A stretch of 64,000 bases of DNA. Source: Pedobacter ginsengisoli (GTDB lineage: Bacteria > Bacteroidota > Bacteroidia > Sphingobacteriales > Sphingobacteriaceae). The stretch lies in NCBI RefSeq assembly GCF_002736205.1, contig NZ_CP024091.1, positions 1,302,001 to 1,366,000 of the forward strand, given 5' to 3'. The first letter of the stretch is position 1. The number at the start of each line of letters is the position of its first letter. The notes below the pieces were generated by a model. It was not told the origin of the DNA. It saw only the letters and a program-made list of their open reading frames with translations, and did not search any database. This document shows, one piece after another, positions 43,977-53,192 of this stretch. The position numbers and the translations under genes were made by a program.

Positions 43977-45944
43977 ATGGCTGAAACAGTTTTTTTTAAC
44001 AGAGATCTGAGTTGGCTTGGGTTTAATGAAAGAGTACTTCTGGAAGCGGCAAAGGATACCGTACCAATATTAGAAAGAATTAAATTCCTTTCTATTTATT
44101 CTTCTAATCTTGATGAATTTTATAGAGTAAGGATGCCGGTGCTAATGGCCGTTGATGAGCACAGGCAAAATGCCGATGGCCAGGGGAATTATGAATTGGC
44201 TAAAGCTGAAATTAACAGGCAGCAAAGGAAATTCGGAGCAATCGTTGCAGAGCAAATACTTCCAGAACTTGCGAATCACGATATACATTGGATTTATAAC
44301 AAGTTCATTCCTAATCAAATAACAGATCAGGTTGTAAACCTGTTCTTTAATGAAGTACTGGCTTACATTTATTCAATTTGTATTGATAAAGACCTTACAG
44401 ATTTCTTTGCCGAAAATAATAAGCTCTATCAACTGGTTATTTTAAAAGATGCACTTGGAGAAGAGCGTTTAGAGTTAATTAATGTTCCAACAGATAGCCT
44501 GCAACGTCTATATTCGTTACAGGATGATGGGCATACCTATGTGGTTTTTTTGGAAGATATTATTAAATATAATTTATCTTATCTCTTCCCTAATGACACG
44601 ATACAGGGGGTTTATAATCTTAAGATTACCCGTGATGCCGAATTAAAGATTGACAATACTACAGAAGAGGATATTACTACTGTTTTGGAACGTCAGCTTG
44701 AAACACGTGATTTCGGCTTTGCAACACGTTTTCTAATTGAGCCTGGAATTCCTTTAAGAAGCTTATACCGTTTAATATATGCACTGAAGTTAGGGAATGC
44801 ATCTGTTGTTGAAGGTGGTGGATACCATAATTTAAAAGACCTTAATAGTTTTCCATTGAATGGTGCAAGCTTTAGCTACCCAAAATGGCCATCTATTCAT
44901 TCTGTTCCAATCCCAGGTAATGAGACATTGTTCAGCCTTATTCTAAAAGAGGATGTACTTGTAAATGTTCCCTATCAAAGTTATGACCCTATATTGAGAT
45001 TTTTTAATGAGGCAGCAAATGATGTTTTTGTTGATGAAATCTACACCACTTTGTATAGAGTTGCAAACAATTCAAGAATTGTAAGCGCTTTAATGACAGC
45101 AGCAAGAAATGGCAAGAAAGTAGTTGCGTTGGTTGAATTGAAAGCAAGATTTGATGAAGCCAATAACATCAAGTGGGCCAAGCAAATGAAAGCGGCTGGA
45201 GTAAAGATAATTTATAGCAGTGTTGATTTAAAAGTACATGCAAAGGTTGCTCTTGCAAAGCGGGTTATAAGTGAAAAAGAAGAGTTTTTGGGCTTGTTGG
45301 CTACAGGTAATTTAAATGAATCTACAGCAAAATTTTATACAGATCAGATTTTACTTACTTCACATAAACCTATGCTTAAAGAGCTTCAATCCATATTTGG
45401 TTTTTTGAGCAAGAGTAAAAAGGCACCTGGGTCTGAAGATCAGATAGATTTTAAACATTTATTGGTAGCCCAATTTAACTTACAGCAAAAATTTCTGAAC
45501 CTTATACAAAGAGAAATAGACAATGCAAAGGCAGGTTTGGTTAACGGTATCACTATTAAATTAAATAATCTTGAAGAAAAGATACTCATCTCTAAACTTT
45601 ACGAAGCATCAAAAGCTGGAGTAAAAGTACAACTTATTGTAAGGGGCATATGTTGTTTGGTGCCTGGAAAGGCCGGTTTGAGTGATAATATTACCGTTAC
45701 CAGAATTGTAGATAGGTACCTTGAACATGGTAGGATATTCATTTTTGAGAATAATGGCAATAAGGAAATATTTATGGGGTCAGCAGATTGGATGAACCGT
45801 AATATTTATAGTCGGATAGAAGTCTGTTTCCCATTATATGATACTAAATTGAAGGATATTATAATGAAAATTGTTAACTTACAGTTACAAGATAATGCTC
45901 AGGAATCTATTTATAAGTTTTTAAAAGACATTAATACAATATAA
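43977..45944 (+). CDS. ppk1: Polyphosphate kinase 1
   Basis: Makes polyphosphate from ATP, reversibly. 655 residues, slightly below the common 690. The N-domain starts with FFNRDLSWLGFNERVLLEA and SNLDEFYRVRMPVL. The first catalytic PLD-like half contains the autophosphorylated His in DLKVHAKVALAKR, and the second His is in YLEHGRIFIFENNG, followed by FMGSADWMNRNI. Active-site regions look intact. It is in a tight set with the HD-membrane protein before it (7 bases) and the YjiK-like lipoprotein after it (13 bases). Confidence 0.94.
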   Translation: MAETVFFNRDLSWLGFNERVLLEAAKDTVPILERIKFLSIYSSNLDEFYRVRMPVLMAVDEHRQNADGQGNYELAKAEINRQQRKFGAIVAEQILPELANHDIHWIYNKFIPNQITDQVVNLFFNEVLAYIYSICIDKDLTDFFAENNKLYQLVILKDALGEERLELINVPTDSLQRLYSLQDDGHTYVVFLEDIIKYNLSYLFPNDTIQGVYNLKITRDAELKIDNTTEEDITTVLERQLETRDFGFATRFLIEPGIPLRSLYRLIYALKLGNASVVEGGGYHNLKDLNSFPLNGASFSYPKWPSIHSVPIPGNETLFSLILKEDVLVNVPYQSYDPILRFFNEAANDVFVDEIYTTLYRVANNSRIVSALMTAARNGKKVVALVELKARFDEANNIKWAKQMKAAGVKIIYSSVDLKVHAKVALAKRVISEKEEFLGLLATGNLNESTAKFYTDQILLTSHKPMLKELQSIFGFLSKSKKAPGSEDQIDFKHLLVAQFNLQQKFLNLIQREIDNAKAGLVNGITIKLNNLEEKILISKLYEASKAGVKVQLIVRGICCLVPGKAGLSDNITVTRIVDRYLEHGRIFIFENNGNKEIFMGSADWMNRNIYSRIEVCFPLYDTKLKDIIMKIVNLQLQDNAQESIYKFLKDINTI

Positions 45945-45957
45945 ATCCAAATTGTTT

Positions 45958-46827
45958 ATGAAGCGAATCTACCCTAAATGTCTATATCTTATTATTGTTT
46001 TGGCTCTTTTTGGAGCTTATGCATGTAAAAGTCCATTCGGGAAATATACAAGTCCAAAGGGTTATGACTTAACTAAACCTGATAAATTCAATATGCCTTC
46101 GAGTTTGCTTGAAATATCGGGTATTGCCTTTCATGACAGTAATAGTGATACGATATACAGTATTCAGGATGAAGAAGGAAAGTTGTTCAGACAAAAATGG
46201 GATGTTAAAGAACAGAAGAACCTGAAATTTGGCTCGAGAGGAGATTATGAGGATCTTAGTATTTTTCATGATAGAGTTTTTGTATTAAAAAGCAATGGGG
46301 CTCTTTTTTCTTTCCCCTTCTCTGAGGCAACTAAAGAAAAATCGGACCTCGTAAAGGAAACAAAGCACCTGGTGCCAAAAGCAGAGTACGAAAGTTTATA
46401 TGCCGACGCCGCTACCAGTAAGTTGTATGTTCTGTGTAAGAACTGCCCGGTTGACAAAAAGGCAAAAACGGCTACTGGATATATACTGGATTATCAGCCA
46501 TCTAAGGATACTTTAGTTGCCGCTGGTAGTTTTAAAATTGATTTAAAACAAATTAAAGCTATTTATCCTAAATTTAGAACAGAGTTAAGGGCTTCGGCAA
46601 TGGCTAAAAATCCTAAAACAAATGATTGGTATATTATTTCATCAGTAAGTAAACTATTGGTGATAACAGATGATAAATGGAATGTGAAAGAAGCTCACCA
46701 TTTAAGCTCATCAATATTTAATCAGCCCGAGGGGATTGCATTTGATAAAAATCTTAATCTCTATATTTCAAATGAAGGGGATGAATTGACGGATGGAAAT
46801 ATTATAAAATTCAAATATACACCTTAA
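45958..46827 (+). CDS. YjiK/SdiA-regulated-like lipoprotein
   Basis: 289 residues from the ATG at 45958. The lipobox is AYAC (Cys about 23). The mature part is a beta-propeller-like fold of the SdiA-regulated family: LEISGIAFHDSNSDTIYSIQDEEG, YEDLSIFHDRVFVLKSNG, and QPEGIAFDKNLNLYISNEGDE near the end. Some propeller proteins of this type are phosphatase- or phytase-like, but no activity can be assigned here. It follows ppk1 by 13 bases and likely forms its operon. Confidence 0.75.
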   Translation: MKRIYPKCLYLIIVLALFGAYACKSPFGKYTSPKGYDLTKPDKFNMPSSLLEISGIAFHDSNSDTIYSIQDEEGKLFRQKWDVKEQKNLKFGSRGDYEDLSIFHDRVFVLKSNGALFSFPFSEATKEKSDLVKETKHLVPKAEYESLYADAATSKLYVLCKNCPVDKKAKTATGYILDYQPSKDTLVAAGSFKIDLKQIKAIYPKFRTELRASAMAKNPKTNDWYIISSVSKLLVITDDKWNVKEAHHLSSSIFNQPEGIAFDKNLNLYISNEGDELTDGNIIKFKYTP

Positions 46828-46888
46828 GAACCAGACAAAATCAAGTAAATAATTACCTGCGTTTTACCTATTATGCAAATACAGGTGC

Positions 46889-46896
46889 TACCTTTG
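46889..46896 (+). promoter_or_regulatory. Candidate -7 element for the GAF-protein operon
   Basis: TACCTTTG fits the -7 consensus and starts 87 bases before the GAF protein gene. It marks the last two genes as a separate transcript from the ppk1 group. The -33 box is weak (GTTTTAC). Confidence 0.4.
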
Positions 46897-46975
46897 ACTG
46901 GTTATTTTATTTATATTAAAGAATTTATTTCAGTGCTTTAATACTGTAATTAAAGTTCTGTAAGGAAATAGATCA

Positions 46976-49345
46976 ATGCAATCAATAACTTTAAACCTAA
47001 ATCAGACAATAAAAGAGTCAGGAAAACATCCGGTAGGTGCGGATATTAAGTTGTCCTTAAATCCGTTTATTGAATACATTCAGCAAAGAGCTAATAAAGA
47101 AAAAACTGCTAAGATTAATTTTTACAGATATATTCTGGAGCAGTTTAATCACTATCCAGAGCTCAGAAGCCCTATACCTCCAGAGAATGCTAAGAATTAT
47201 GCTTCCCTTTTTGAATTAATTTATACTTCTTTATCGCCTATTATTAATGATGAAAGTCAGCAATACTGGGCTATAGGTACACCTGTTTCTCCATGCTTTC
47301 ATTATGGTACCGATGCATTTTATAGTGTATTCATGGAGCCATCAATGTGTAGTTTAAAGTCAGACCTGAGTTTGCCATCCAAAAAAGAAATGGACAAAAA
47401 TCTTTTGGCAACCTTTTACAATCTTATTCTCGAGAAGTTTTACAACTTCTCCCTTAGCAATAACAAATTCACCGTTAAATCTATTGTAGATCCTAAAACC
47501 CATCTGCTTAAATATTATCGTTTAAATGTAGATACCCGCTTTCTGGATATCAGGGCAAAAACAAAGCTGCCAGAGTATAATTTAAAGGATGTAAAAGATT
47601 ATATAAAGGATGAAAGAAACTCATTGAAGATATTAACCAAGTTAATACCACCTGATATTTTTAGTATTGAGGGAATATCAATTGTAACACTAACTGATGT
47701 TACGTCCGAGTATGCACTTGAAACAGTGAAAAACCTGGTTATAGAACATAATGAATCTCAAAATGGACAGCATAGCAGGGATATTGCCACAGCGCTTAAG
47801 ACACTTGTGGGATCAGATGATGTAAATTTTGGAATGCTTCCTTATCTTAAATTAAACAAAAAACTACTGATTAATGAGCAATCAGGTTTTCAGAGCAAGG
47901 TGGTTCAGCTGGCAAAAGAAAAGGGGATGGATGATAATGACTATTCCAGCCTGATTGAAGATTACCTTGATAACCCAAGAACGTTAATCTTTCCTGATAT
48001 AACAGATGAAGAACCGGAGGTTTATCCAATGCTTAGTCTGTTGGATGAGGTAGGGATTAAGTCATACGCTTTGTTTCCGTTGTTTTATAACGGAAAACTT
48101 GTTGGAGCCCTTGAACTATACACTAAGGATTCGAGTAAATTTAACGGAAATACCCTTACAAAAATAGAAGCTGCGTTCCCTTTACTGGCACAGCTGTTTC
48201 ATAACATAATTATTGATTTTAATAATGAAATTCAGGATGTAATTACTGATAAGTTTACAGCTTTACAACCTTCTGTTCAATGGCGTTTTCACGAGGCCGC
48301 ATTTAATTACATACAATCTGGTTCACGGGATAGGAATCTTCCAATTGAACCCATTTTCTTTAGAAATGTGTATCCTTTTTATGGAGCGGTAGACATTAGA
48401 AACTCTAGTATACAGCGTAATGCCGCAATTAGAAGGGATTTATATGTTCATTTTGAGATTCTGGAAGAAACGATTACCGCTATACGGAATACTGCGAATG
48501 CTTGTAAGGAAACTGAAATACCTCATGAAGCAGCAATCTGGAAATATAAAGATCTTGATGAACTTTCGGACCGTGAAATATTAAAGACAGAAGATTATTT
48601 GCAGAGACAAATACCAGCTTCGCTAAATAATTTACGAGATAGCCATCCTGAAGTAAAAAGTATTATAGACAGATATTTTATGCTTACCAGTGTTAACGGA
48701 AAGGTTTTTGAAAACCGGGAACGTTACGAAAAAAGTATGCAAATGATAAATGTTGCAGTAACACGTCATCTTGATGAGTTTAATGCAGAGATTCAGAATA
48801 TTTATCCGAGCTATTTTGAAAAATTCAGAACTGACGGGGTAGAGTTTGATATTTATCTTGGGCAGTCTATTGCACCTAAAATACCAATGCCAGATGACCT
48901 TCTTAATACATTCCGGCTGAAACAATTGAGAGTTTTGGCAGAGATTGCACAAACAACAAGTAATTTAGGACCATATTTTTCTTTACCTCTCGAAACAACA
49001 CAGCTTATTTTTGTTTATGATAAGCCAATTGATGTAAGCTTTAGGATTGATGAGCAAAGGTTTGATGTTGAAGGTAGTTACAATATTCGCTATCAGATGG
49101 TTAAGAAACGAATTGACAAAGCCCATATTAAGGATACCTCAGAGCGGTTAACGCAGCCTGGAAAAATATCAATTGTGTATTTTAACAGTACAGAGGCCAG
49201 AGAATATCTTGGTTACATTAAAAAATTGCAAAACCGGGGCTTATTAAATAACGATCTTGAATATTTAGAAATAGAAGAATTACAAGGTGTAGAAGGATTA
49301 AAAGCTCTTAGGATAGGAGTAACTTTAAAAAGAATAATTAATTAA
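46976..49345 (+). CDS. Large GAF-domain protein of unknown function
   Basis: 789 residues, cytoplasmic, without a signal peptide or membrane segment. A GAF-like sensory domain lies at about residues 325-430 (MLSLLDEVGIKSYALFPLFY, NGKLVGALELYTKDSSKF). The regions before it (1-320) and after it (430-789) match nothing I recognise. The C-terminal part contains many charged helices and a strand-rich end (DVSFRIDEQRFDVEGSYNIR). It carries no kinase, cyclase or HTH output domain that I can see. It is followed by the kinase-like/barrel gene after only one base, so they work together or at least are co-expressed. Confidence 0.65.
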   Translation: MQSITLNLNQTIKESGKHPVGADIKLSLNPFIEYIQQRANKEKTAKINFYRYILEQFNHYPELRSPIPPENAKNYASLFELIYTSLSPIINDESQQYWAIGTPVSPCFHYGTDAFYSVFMEPSMCSLKSDLSLPSKKEMDKNLLATFYNLILEKFYNFSLSNNKFTVKSIVDPKTHLLKYYRLNVDTRFLDIRAKTKLPEYNLKDVKDYIKDERNSLKILTKLIPPDIFSIEGISIVTLTDVTSEYALETVKNLVIEHNESQNGQHSRDIATALKTLVGSDDVNFGMLPYLKLNKKLLINEQSGFQSKVVQLAKEKGMDDNDYSSLIEDYLDNPRTLIFPDITDEEPEVYPMLSLLDEVGIKSYALFPLFYNGKLVGALELYTKDSSKFNGNTLTKIEAAFPLLAQLFHNIIIDFNNEIQDVITDKFTALQPSVQWRFHEAAFNYIQSGSRDRNLPIEPIFFRNVYPFYGAVDIRNSSIQRNAAIRRDLYVHFEILEETITAIRNTANACKETEIPHEAAIWKYKDLDELSDREILKTEDYLQRQIPASLNNLRDSHPEVKSIIDRYFMLTSVNGKVFENRERYEKSMQMINVAVTRHLDEFNAEIQNIYPSYFEKFRTDGVEFDIYLGQSIAPKIPMPDDLLNTFRLKQLRVLAEIAQTTSNLGPYFSLPLETTQLIFVYDKPIDVSFRIDEQRFDVEGSYNIRYQMVKKRIDKAHIKDTSERLTQPGKISIVYFNSTEAREYLGYIKKLQNRGLLNNDLEYLEIEELQGVEGLKALRIGVTLKRIIN

Positions 49346-49346
49346 T

Positions 49347-51935
49347 ATGCGCCCTCTAAAGAAGCTCTTAAGTGTTGTTTTTATTACCTTGTCTATTCCC
49401 GCAATAGCACAGGTACAGAAAACGGCAGATTCAATTACAGTTGCGATAGCGCCAGAATATAATGATGTAAGCGGTTTTCATCGGTTTTGGCTTGGCGAAA
49501 GTTATCGCCGCGTATGGGCAACACCTGTAAAAATCCGAATTATAGATCTTCAGAAAGAAAAGGGAGGGCTCAAGATCGTTAAACTAGGGGGTGGGATGCA
49601 AACCCGCTCTTTAAGATTGGTAGATCCAAATGGAAGAGAATATGTTTTAAGGACAATACAGAAGTATCCTGAGCAAGGTTTACCAGAAAGTTTAAGGCCA
49701 ACTATTGCAAAAGATATTGCTCAGGACCAGGTCTCAACTAATCATCCTTTTGCGGCACTAATTGTTCCGCCTTTGGCAGAGGCTCTTGGACTTGCCCATT
49801 CCAAACCCGAAATTGTGTATGTAGCAGACGATGCAGGACTTGGAGAGTATAGAGAAAAATTTGCTAATGCCGCTTATCTGTTAGAACCAAGATCACCATT
49901 TGAAGAAGAAACTGATAATACAGCTAAAGTACAGCGCAAAATACAGGAGGATAATGACCATACATCAGACCAGAAGCTAACACTTAGGGCCAGATTACTT
50001 GATTTTGTGTTAGGAGATTGGGACAGACATGAAGATAACTGGCGGTGGCTCGCTCAGAAAGAAAAAGGAGAAACTACCTATATTCCTGTTCCAAGGGATA
50101 GAGATAAGGTGTTTTATAAAACTTCAGGAATATTTCCATGGATTCTTAACCATCAATGGCTAAAATCTCATCTGCAGCCTTATAGTGATAATATAAGGGA
50201 TGTAAATCATTGGAATTTTAATGAACGTTATTTTGATAGGTATTTTTTAAATGAGCTTAGTGAACGGGATTGGAAGGATGCTGTTAAGTTTGTACAAGAA
50301 AAACTGACTACAGACCTTATCAATACCTCTTTCAGGCAAATGCCGGATACAATATTTAAACTAAGTGGTAATCAGTTGATCGGCCATTTCCTATCCAGAA
50401 GGGATAAATTGGATACACTTGCTTTACATTATTACAAGTTTTTGTCCATAAATGTCGATGTGCCTACCTCTGATAAAAAGGAATTCTTTGATGTTAATTA
50501 TGCAGATAACGGAAATGTAGAAGTTACTGTATATAATATTAATAAAGAGGGTAAAAATGGTAGATTGGTATATAAACGAACATTTGATCCTAATGTAACC
50601 AAAGAAGTCAGGTTGTTTGGAATGGGAGGCGAAGACGTATTTGCAGTTCGGGGCAAGGAGAACTCAAAAATAAAGGTTAGGATGATTGGTGGAGATGATG
50701 CAGACAAATTTCAAATAGCTCAGGATGTTTCAAATAAGCCGTTCATTTACGACCGTTCTGATGAATCTAACCAACTGCCGGAAAAAGCAACAGCCAAGTT
50801 GCGCCTTGCAAAGGATACATTGGTAAATAAGTTCGATAAGTTTGGGTTTTTATACGATAGATCTGGCCCCCTTTTTAATTTTAATTATAATATAGATCAG
50901 GGTGTACAAGTAGGGTTAGGATATATTATCGAAAAACAAGGGTTTAGAAAGGAACCATATGCTTCAAAACATGAATTCTGGGCGAATTACTCAACCGGAA
51001 GGAAATCGTTTATTTTAGATTATCTAGGCGATTTTAAGAAGGCTGTAGGCAATAATGACCTTATTGTCCATGCAAATCTGTTGGGGCCAAATAACTTGAG
51101 CAACTTCTTCGGTATTGGGAATAATACGCTGTATCTGCATGATCATGAGGATGATAATGGAGAGTCGGACAGGGAAGATGGAATTTCTTATTACAGAAAT
51201 CGGTATGATTATTTAAATGTAGATATAAGATTGAGCAGAAAGCTTACTAAATACTTAAAAATAGAAGGAGGTGTATTAGGATCTTTCTATACAAGTACAC
51301 AATCAGGAAATGAGGAGCGTTTCTTTAATGATTATAATGCTGCTCATCCTAACGAGGAAATATTTTCTGATAAATATTATGCAGGTTTTGTTGCCGGATG
51401 GACTTATGATAGCCGTGATAATATTGCTAATCCTAAAAAGGGGGTATTCTGGAAAACTTCATTAACTGCCCAGCAACGGGTTGATAAAACGAATGATCGT
51501 TATGGCTCTGTAACCACAGAATTCAGGTTCTACATCAATCCTGCGAAATCAGGTTTAGTGTTTGCCAATAGGATAGGAGCAGGAACTGTGGTTGGCGATC
51601 CGGCTTTTTTCCAGTACATGCAAATTGGAGGTGTTAATAGTTTAAGAGGCTTTAACAGCAAGAGGTTTACTGGAACAACCATGGCTTACCATAATCTAGA
51701 TATGAGGTTAAAGCTATTTAATTTCACTTCATATCTTGTTCCTGGAACTGTTGGGATGATCGGTTTTAACGATGTGGGCCGCGTTTGGGAAAAAGGGGAA
51801 TCATCTGCCAGATGGCACCATGGCTATGGGGGTGGACTATATGTTATTCCTGGCGAGGTACTTTTAATACAGGCAACATTAGGGTTCTCAAGAGAAGCAA
51901 CAATGCCGTATTTCTCTATAGGATTTAACTTTTAA
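49347..51935 (+). CDS. Kinase-like domain fused to Omp85-type outer membrane barrel
   Basis: 862 residues with a signal peptide (ending IPAIAQ). Residues about 75-260 resemble an atypical protein/lipid kinase fold: a Gly-rich loop LGGGMQTRSLRL (80-91), YVLRTI, and LLDFVLGDWDRHEDNW (217-232), whose DxDRHxxN pattern recalls HipA, Fam20C and PI-kinase catalytic loops; DRD (251-253) may replace the DFG metal site. A beta-rich spacer follows (about 370-480, GMGGEDVF, IGGDDADKF). The C-terminal half is a barrel of the bacterial surface antigen type (GGVNSLRGFNSKRFTGTTMA, ending SIGFNF). The kinase-like part would face the periplasm. Function is unknown. Its end overlaps the convergent CvfB gene by 11 bases. 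Confidence 0.7.
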   Translation: MRPLKKLLSVVFITLSIPAIAQVQKTADSITVAIAPEYNDVSGFHRFWLGESYRRVWATPVKIRIIDLQKEKGGLKIVKLGGGMQTRSLRLVDPNGREYVLRTIQKYPEQGLPESLRPTIAKDIAQDQVSTNHPFAALIVPPLAEALGLAHSKPEIVYVADDAGLGEYREKFANAAYLLEPRSPFEEETDNTAKVQRKIQEDNDHTSDQKLTLRARLLDFVLGDWDRHEDNWRWLAQKEKGETTYIPVPRDRDKVFYKTSGIFPWILNHQWLKSHLQPYSDNIRDVNHWNFNERYFDRYFLNELSERDWKDAVKFVQEKLTTDLINTSFRQMPDTIFKLSGNQLIGHFLSRRDKLDTLALHYYKFLSINVDVPTSDKKEFFDVNYADNGNVEVTVYNINKEGKNGRLVYKRTFDPNVTKEVRLFGMGGEDVFAVRGKENSKIKVRMIGGDDADKFQIAQDVSNKPFIYDRSDESNQLPEKATAKLRLAKDTLVNKFDKFGFLYDRSGPLFNFNYNIDQGVQVGLGYIIEKQGFRKEPYASKHEFWANYSTGRKSFILDYLGDFKKAVGNNDLIVHANLLGPNNLSNFFGIGNNTLYLHDHEDDNGESDREDGISYYRNRYDYLNVDIRLSRKLTKYLKIEGGVLGSFYTSTQSGNEERFFNDYNAAHPNEEIFSDKYYAGFVAGWTYDSRDNIANPKKGVFWKTSLTAQQRVDKTNDRYGSVTTEFRFYINPAKSGLVFANRIGAGTVVGDPAFFQYMQIGGVNSLRGFNSKRFTGTTMAYHNLDMRLKLFNFTSYLVPGTVGMIGFNDVGRVWEKGESSARWHHGYGGGLYVIPGEVLLIQATLGFSREATMPYFSIGFNF

Positions 51936-52764
51936 TAATTTTTATCTCATGATCTGAAAGCGTAATCAAACGGTCTTTATATAATCCTCCAATTACCTTT
52001 TTAAATGCGTTTTTGCTAATCTTAAAACGCGCATATATTTCTTCCGGGGTACTTTTGTCGCCTAAAGCAATTACGCCGCCACTTTCCTTTAGTTCTTCCA
52101 GAACGCTGTCCTTTGTATCAAGAATATGACCATAGCCCATTGGTTGCAGACTTAAATCAATTTTGCCTTCAACACGGATTTTTTTAATCCAGCCTTTCCT
52201 TAATTCACCTGGATTAAGTTCATCAAACAATTCATTGGTATACAATAATCCAATGTATTTATTATCTACAATAGCATTATAACCCAGGTCAGATCGATCT
52301 ACAATAAGCAAACTAACTTCATCACCCTCTTCCAAATCTATATCTTCCTCTTCAATAAAGTTGGTTAATCTTGAAGAAGCGACCATACGGTCGTTATTTT
52401 CATCAAGAAAAACATAAACAACATGGCGGTCACCTTTAAACATCGGACGTTTTTGTTCTTTTCGTGGAACATAAATATCCTTGTCCAGACCTAAATCCAT
52501 AAAAGCCCCATCCTCGTTATCGTCAACAACGGTTAGATAAGCAAAGTCGCCAACACAGGCCAGGGGTTTCTTAGTTGTACCTAATAACCTGCCATCTTTT
52601 TGAACATATACAAATACCGTTATGTTATCACCTATTTCAGCATTCTTTGGAACATCATAATAAGGAAGTAATACTTCTTTATCCCCTTCAGTTAAAATAA
52701 GGCCGGCTTCTGTTTTATTTATTATTCTTAAATCGTTGTATTGTCCTATTGCTATCATGGTCAC
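51925..52764 (-). CDS. CvfB-like S1 RNA-binding protein
   Basis: 279 residues of the CvfB/YitL family. Tandem S1-type OB folds fill about residues 5-210 (EVLLPYYDVPKNAEIGDNI, GAFMDLGLDKDIYVPRKEQ, YNAIVDNKYIGLLYTNEL), with a winged-helix at the end (GDKSTPEEIYARFKISKNAF). Family members bind RNA and affect expression of virulence or stress genes. An alternative ATG is two codons downstream. A TACCTTTG promoter element lies just upstream. It is not part of the thiamin operon. Confidence 0.9.
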   Translation of the reverse strand: MTMIAIGQYNDLRIINKTEAGLILTEGDKEVLLPYYDVPKNAEIGDNITVFVYVQKDGRLLGTTKKPLACVGDFAYLTVVDDNEDGAFMDLGLDKDIYVPRKEQKRPMFKGDRHVVYVFLDENNDRMVASSRLTNFIEEEDIDLEEGDEVSLLIVDRSDLGYNAIVDNKYIGLLYTNELFDELNPGELRKGWIKKIRVEGKIDLSLQPMGYGHILDTKDSVLEELKESGGVIALGDKSTPEEIYARFKISKNAFKKVIGGLYKDRLITLSDHEIKIIKS

Positions 52765-52804
52765 TTTGTTGCCTCATTTCTGATAAACCAGAAATGATTG
52801 AGCA

Positions 52805-52812
52805 CAAAGGTA
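52805..52812 (-). promoter_or_regulatory. Candidate cvfB promoter -7 element
   Basis: The minus strand reads TACCTTTGTGCTC, a good TAnnTTTG match, 41 bases before the CvfB start. The -33 box is unclear. Confidence 0.5.
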
Positions 52813-52818
52813 ACATTA

Positions 52819-53121
52819 CTAAATCGGTAAATTGCTAAGAGAGCCGGGTTGTATGCCAAAATATTTTTCAATTTTAAGTGCCACATGGTAAGGTATGTCT
52901 TCATTTGAGTCTATTGATATATAGCTGTAATTATCTAATGTGTTAATACACTTGCCTATTAACTTCGGCAGATCTCTTCTCATTGCCTTATAGGCGCTAT
53001 GAGTTAAGTTATTCGTTAATTCTAAAAGCTTAAACTTTTTTGGACCCGTTTTATCCTGAACTTTTCTAACTACCGTTTTGTTAGTTGTGTTGTTTTTATT
53101 TGCAACCAGTTTTTTCATCAA
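52819..53121 (-). CDS. Small basic hypothetical protein, possibly DNA-binding
   Basis: 100 residues, with a lysine-rich N-terminus (KKLVANKNNTTNKTVVRKV) and a helical second half. The tail DIPYHVALKIEKYFGIQPGS resembles the second half of a Cro/XRE-type helix-turn-helix (helix, turn, recognition-like GIQPGSL), but the first helix is not typical. It stands alone between cvfB and the thiamin operon. Function unknown. Confidence 0.5.
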   Translation of the reverse strand: MMKKLVANKNNTTNKTVVRKVQDKTGPKKFKLLELTNNLTHSAYKAMRRDLPKLIGKCINTLDNYSYISIDSNEDIPYHVALKIEKYFGIQPGSLSNLPI

Positions 53122-53192
53122 AATATAATCTATACTGCAAGTCTATATAGAAAAGAATATAAAGTGGTTGAAATATTGAGAGAAAAATTATT

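Noticed and set aside
42758..45944. A complete Pycsar anti-phage system
   Set aside because: Only the membrane effector-like domain is present. There is no cyclase gene next to it, so the known two-gene Pycsar layout is not met.
45952..45957. TTG start for the YjiK-like lipoprotein
   Set aside because: The ATG two codons later at 45958 gives a normal lipoprotein signal, so the TTG is not needed.
49498..49707. Open frames in other phases inside large genes such as the kinase-barrel and thiC genes
   Set aside because: They overlap long genes with full family motifs and have no start context or homology of their own.
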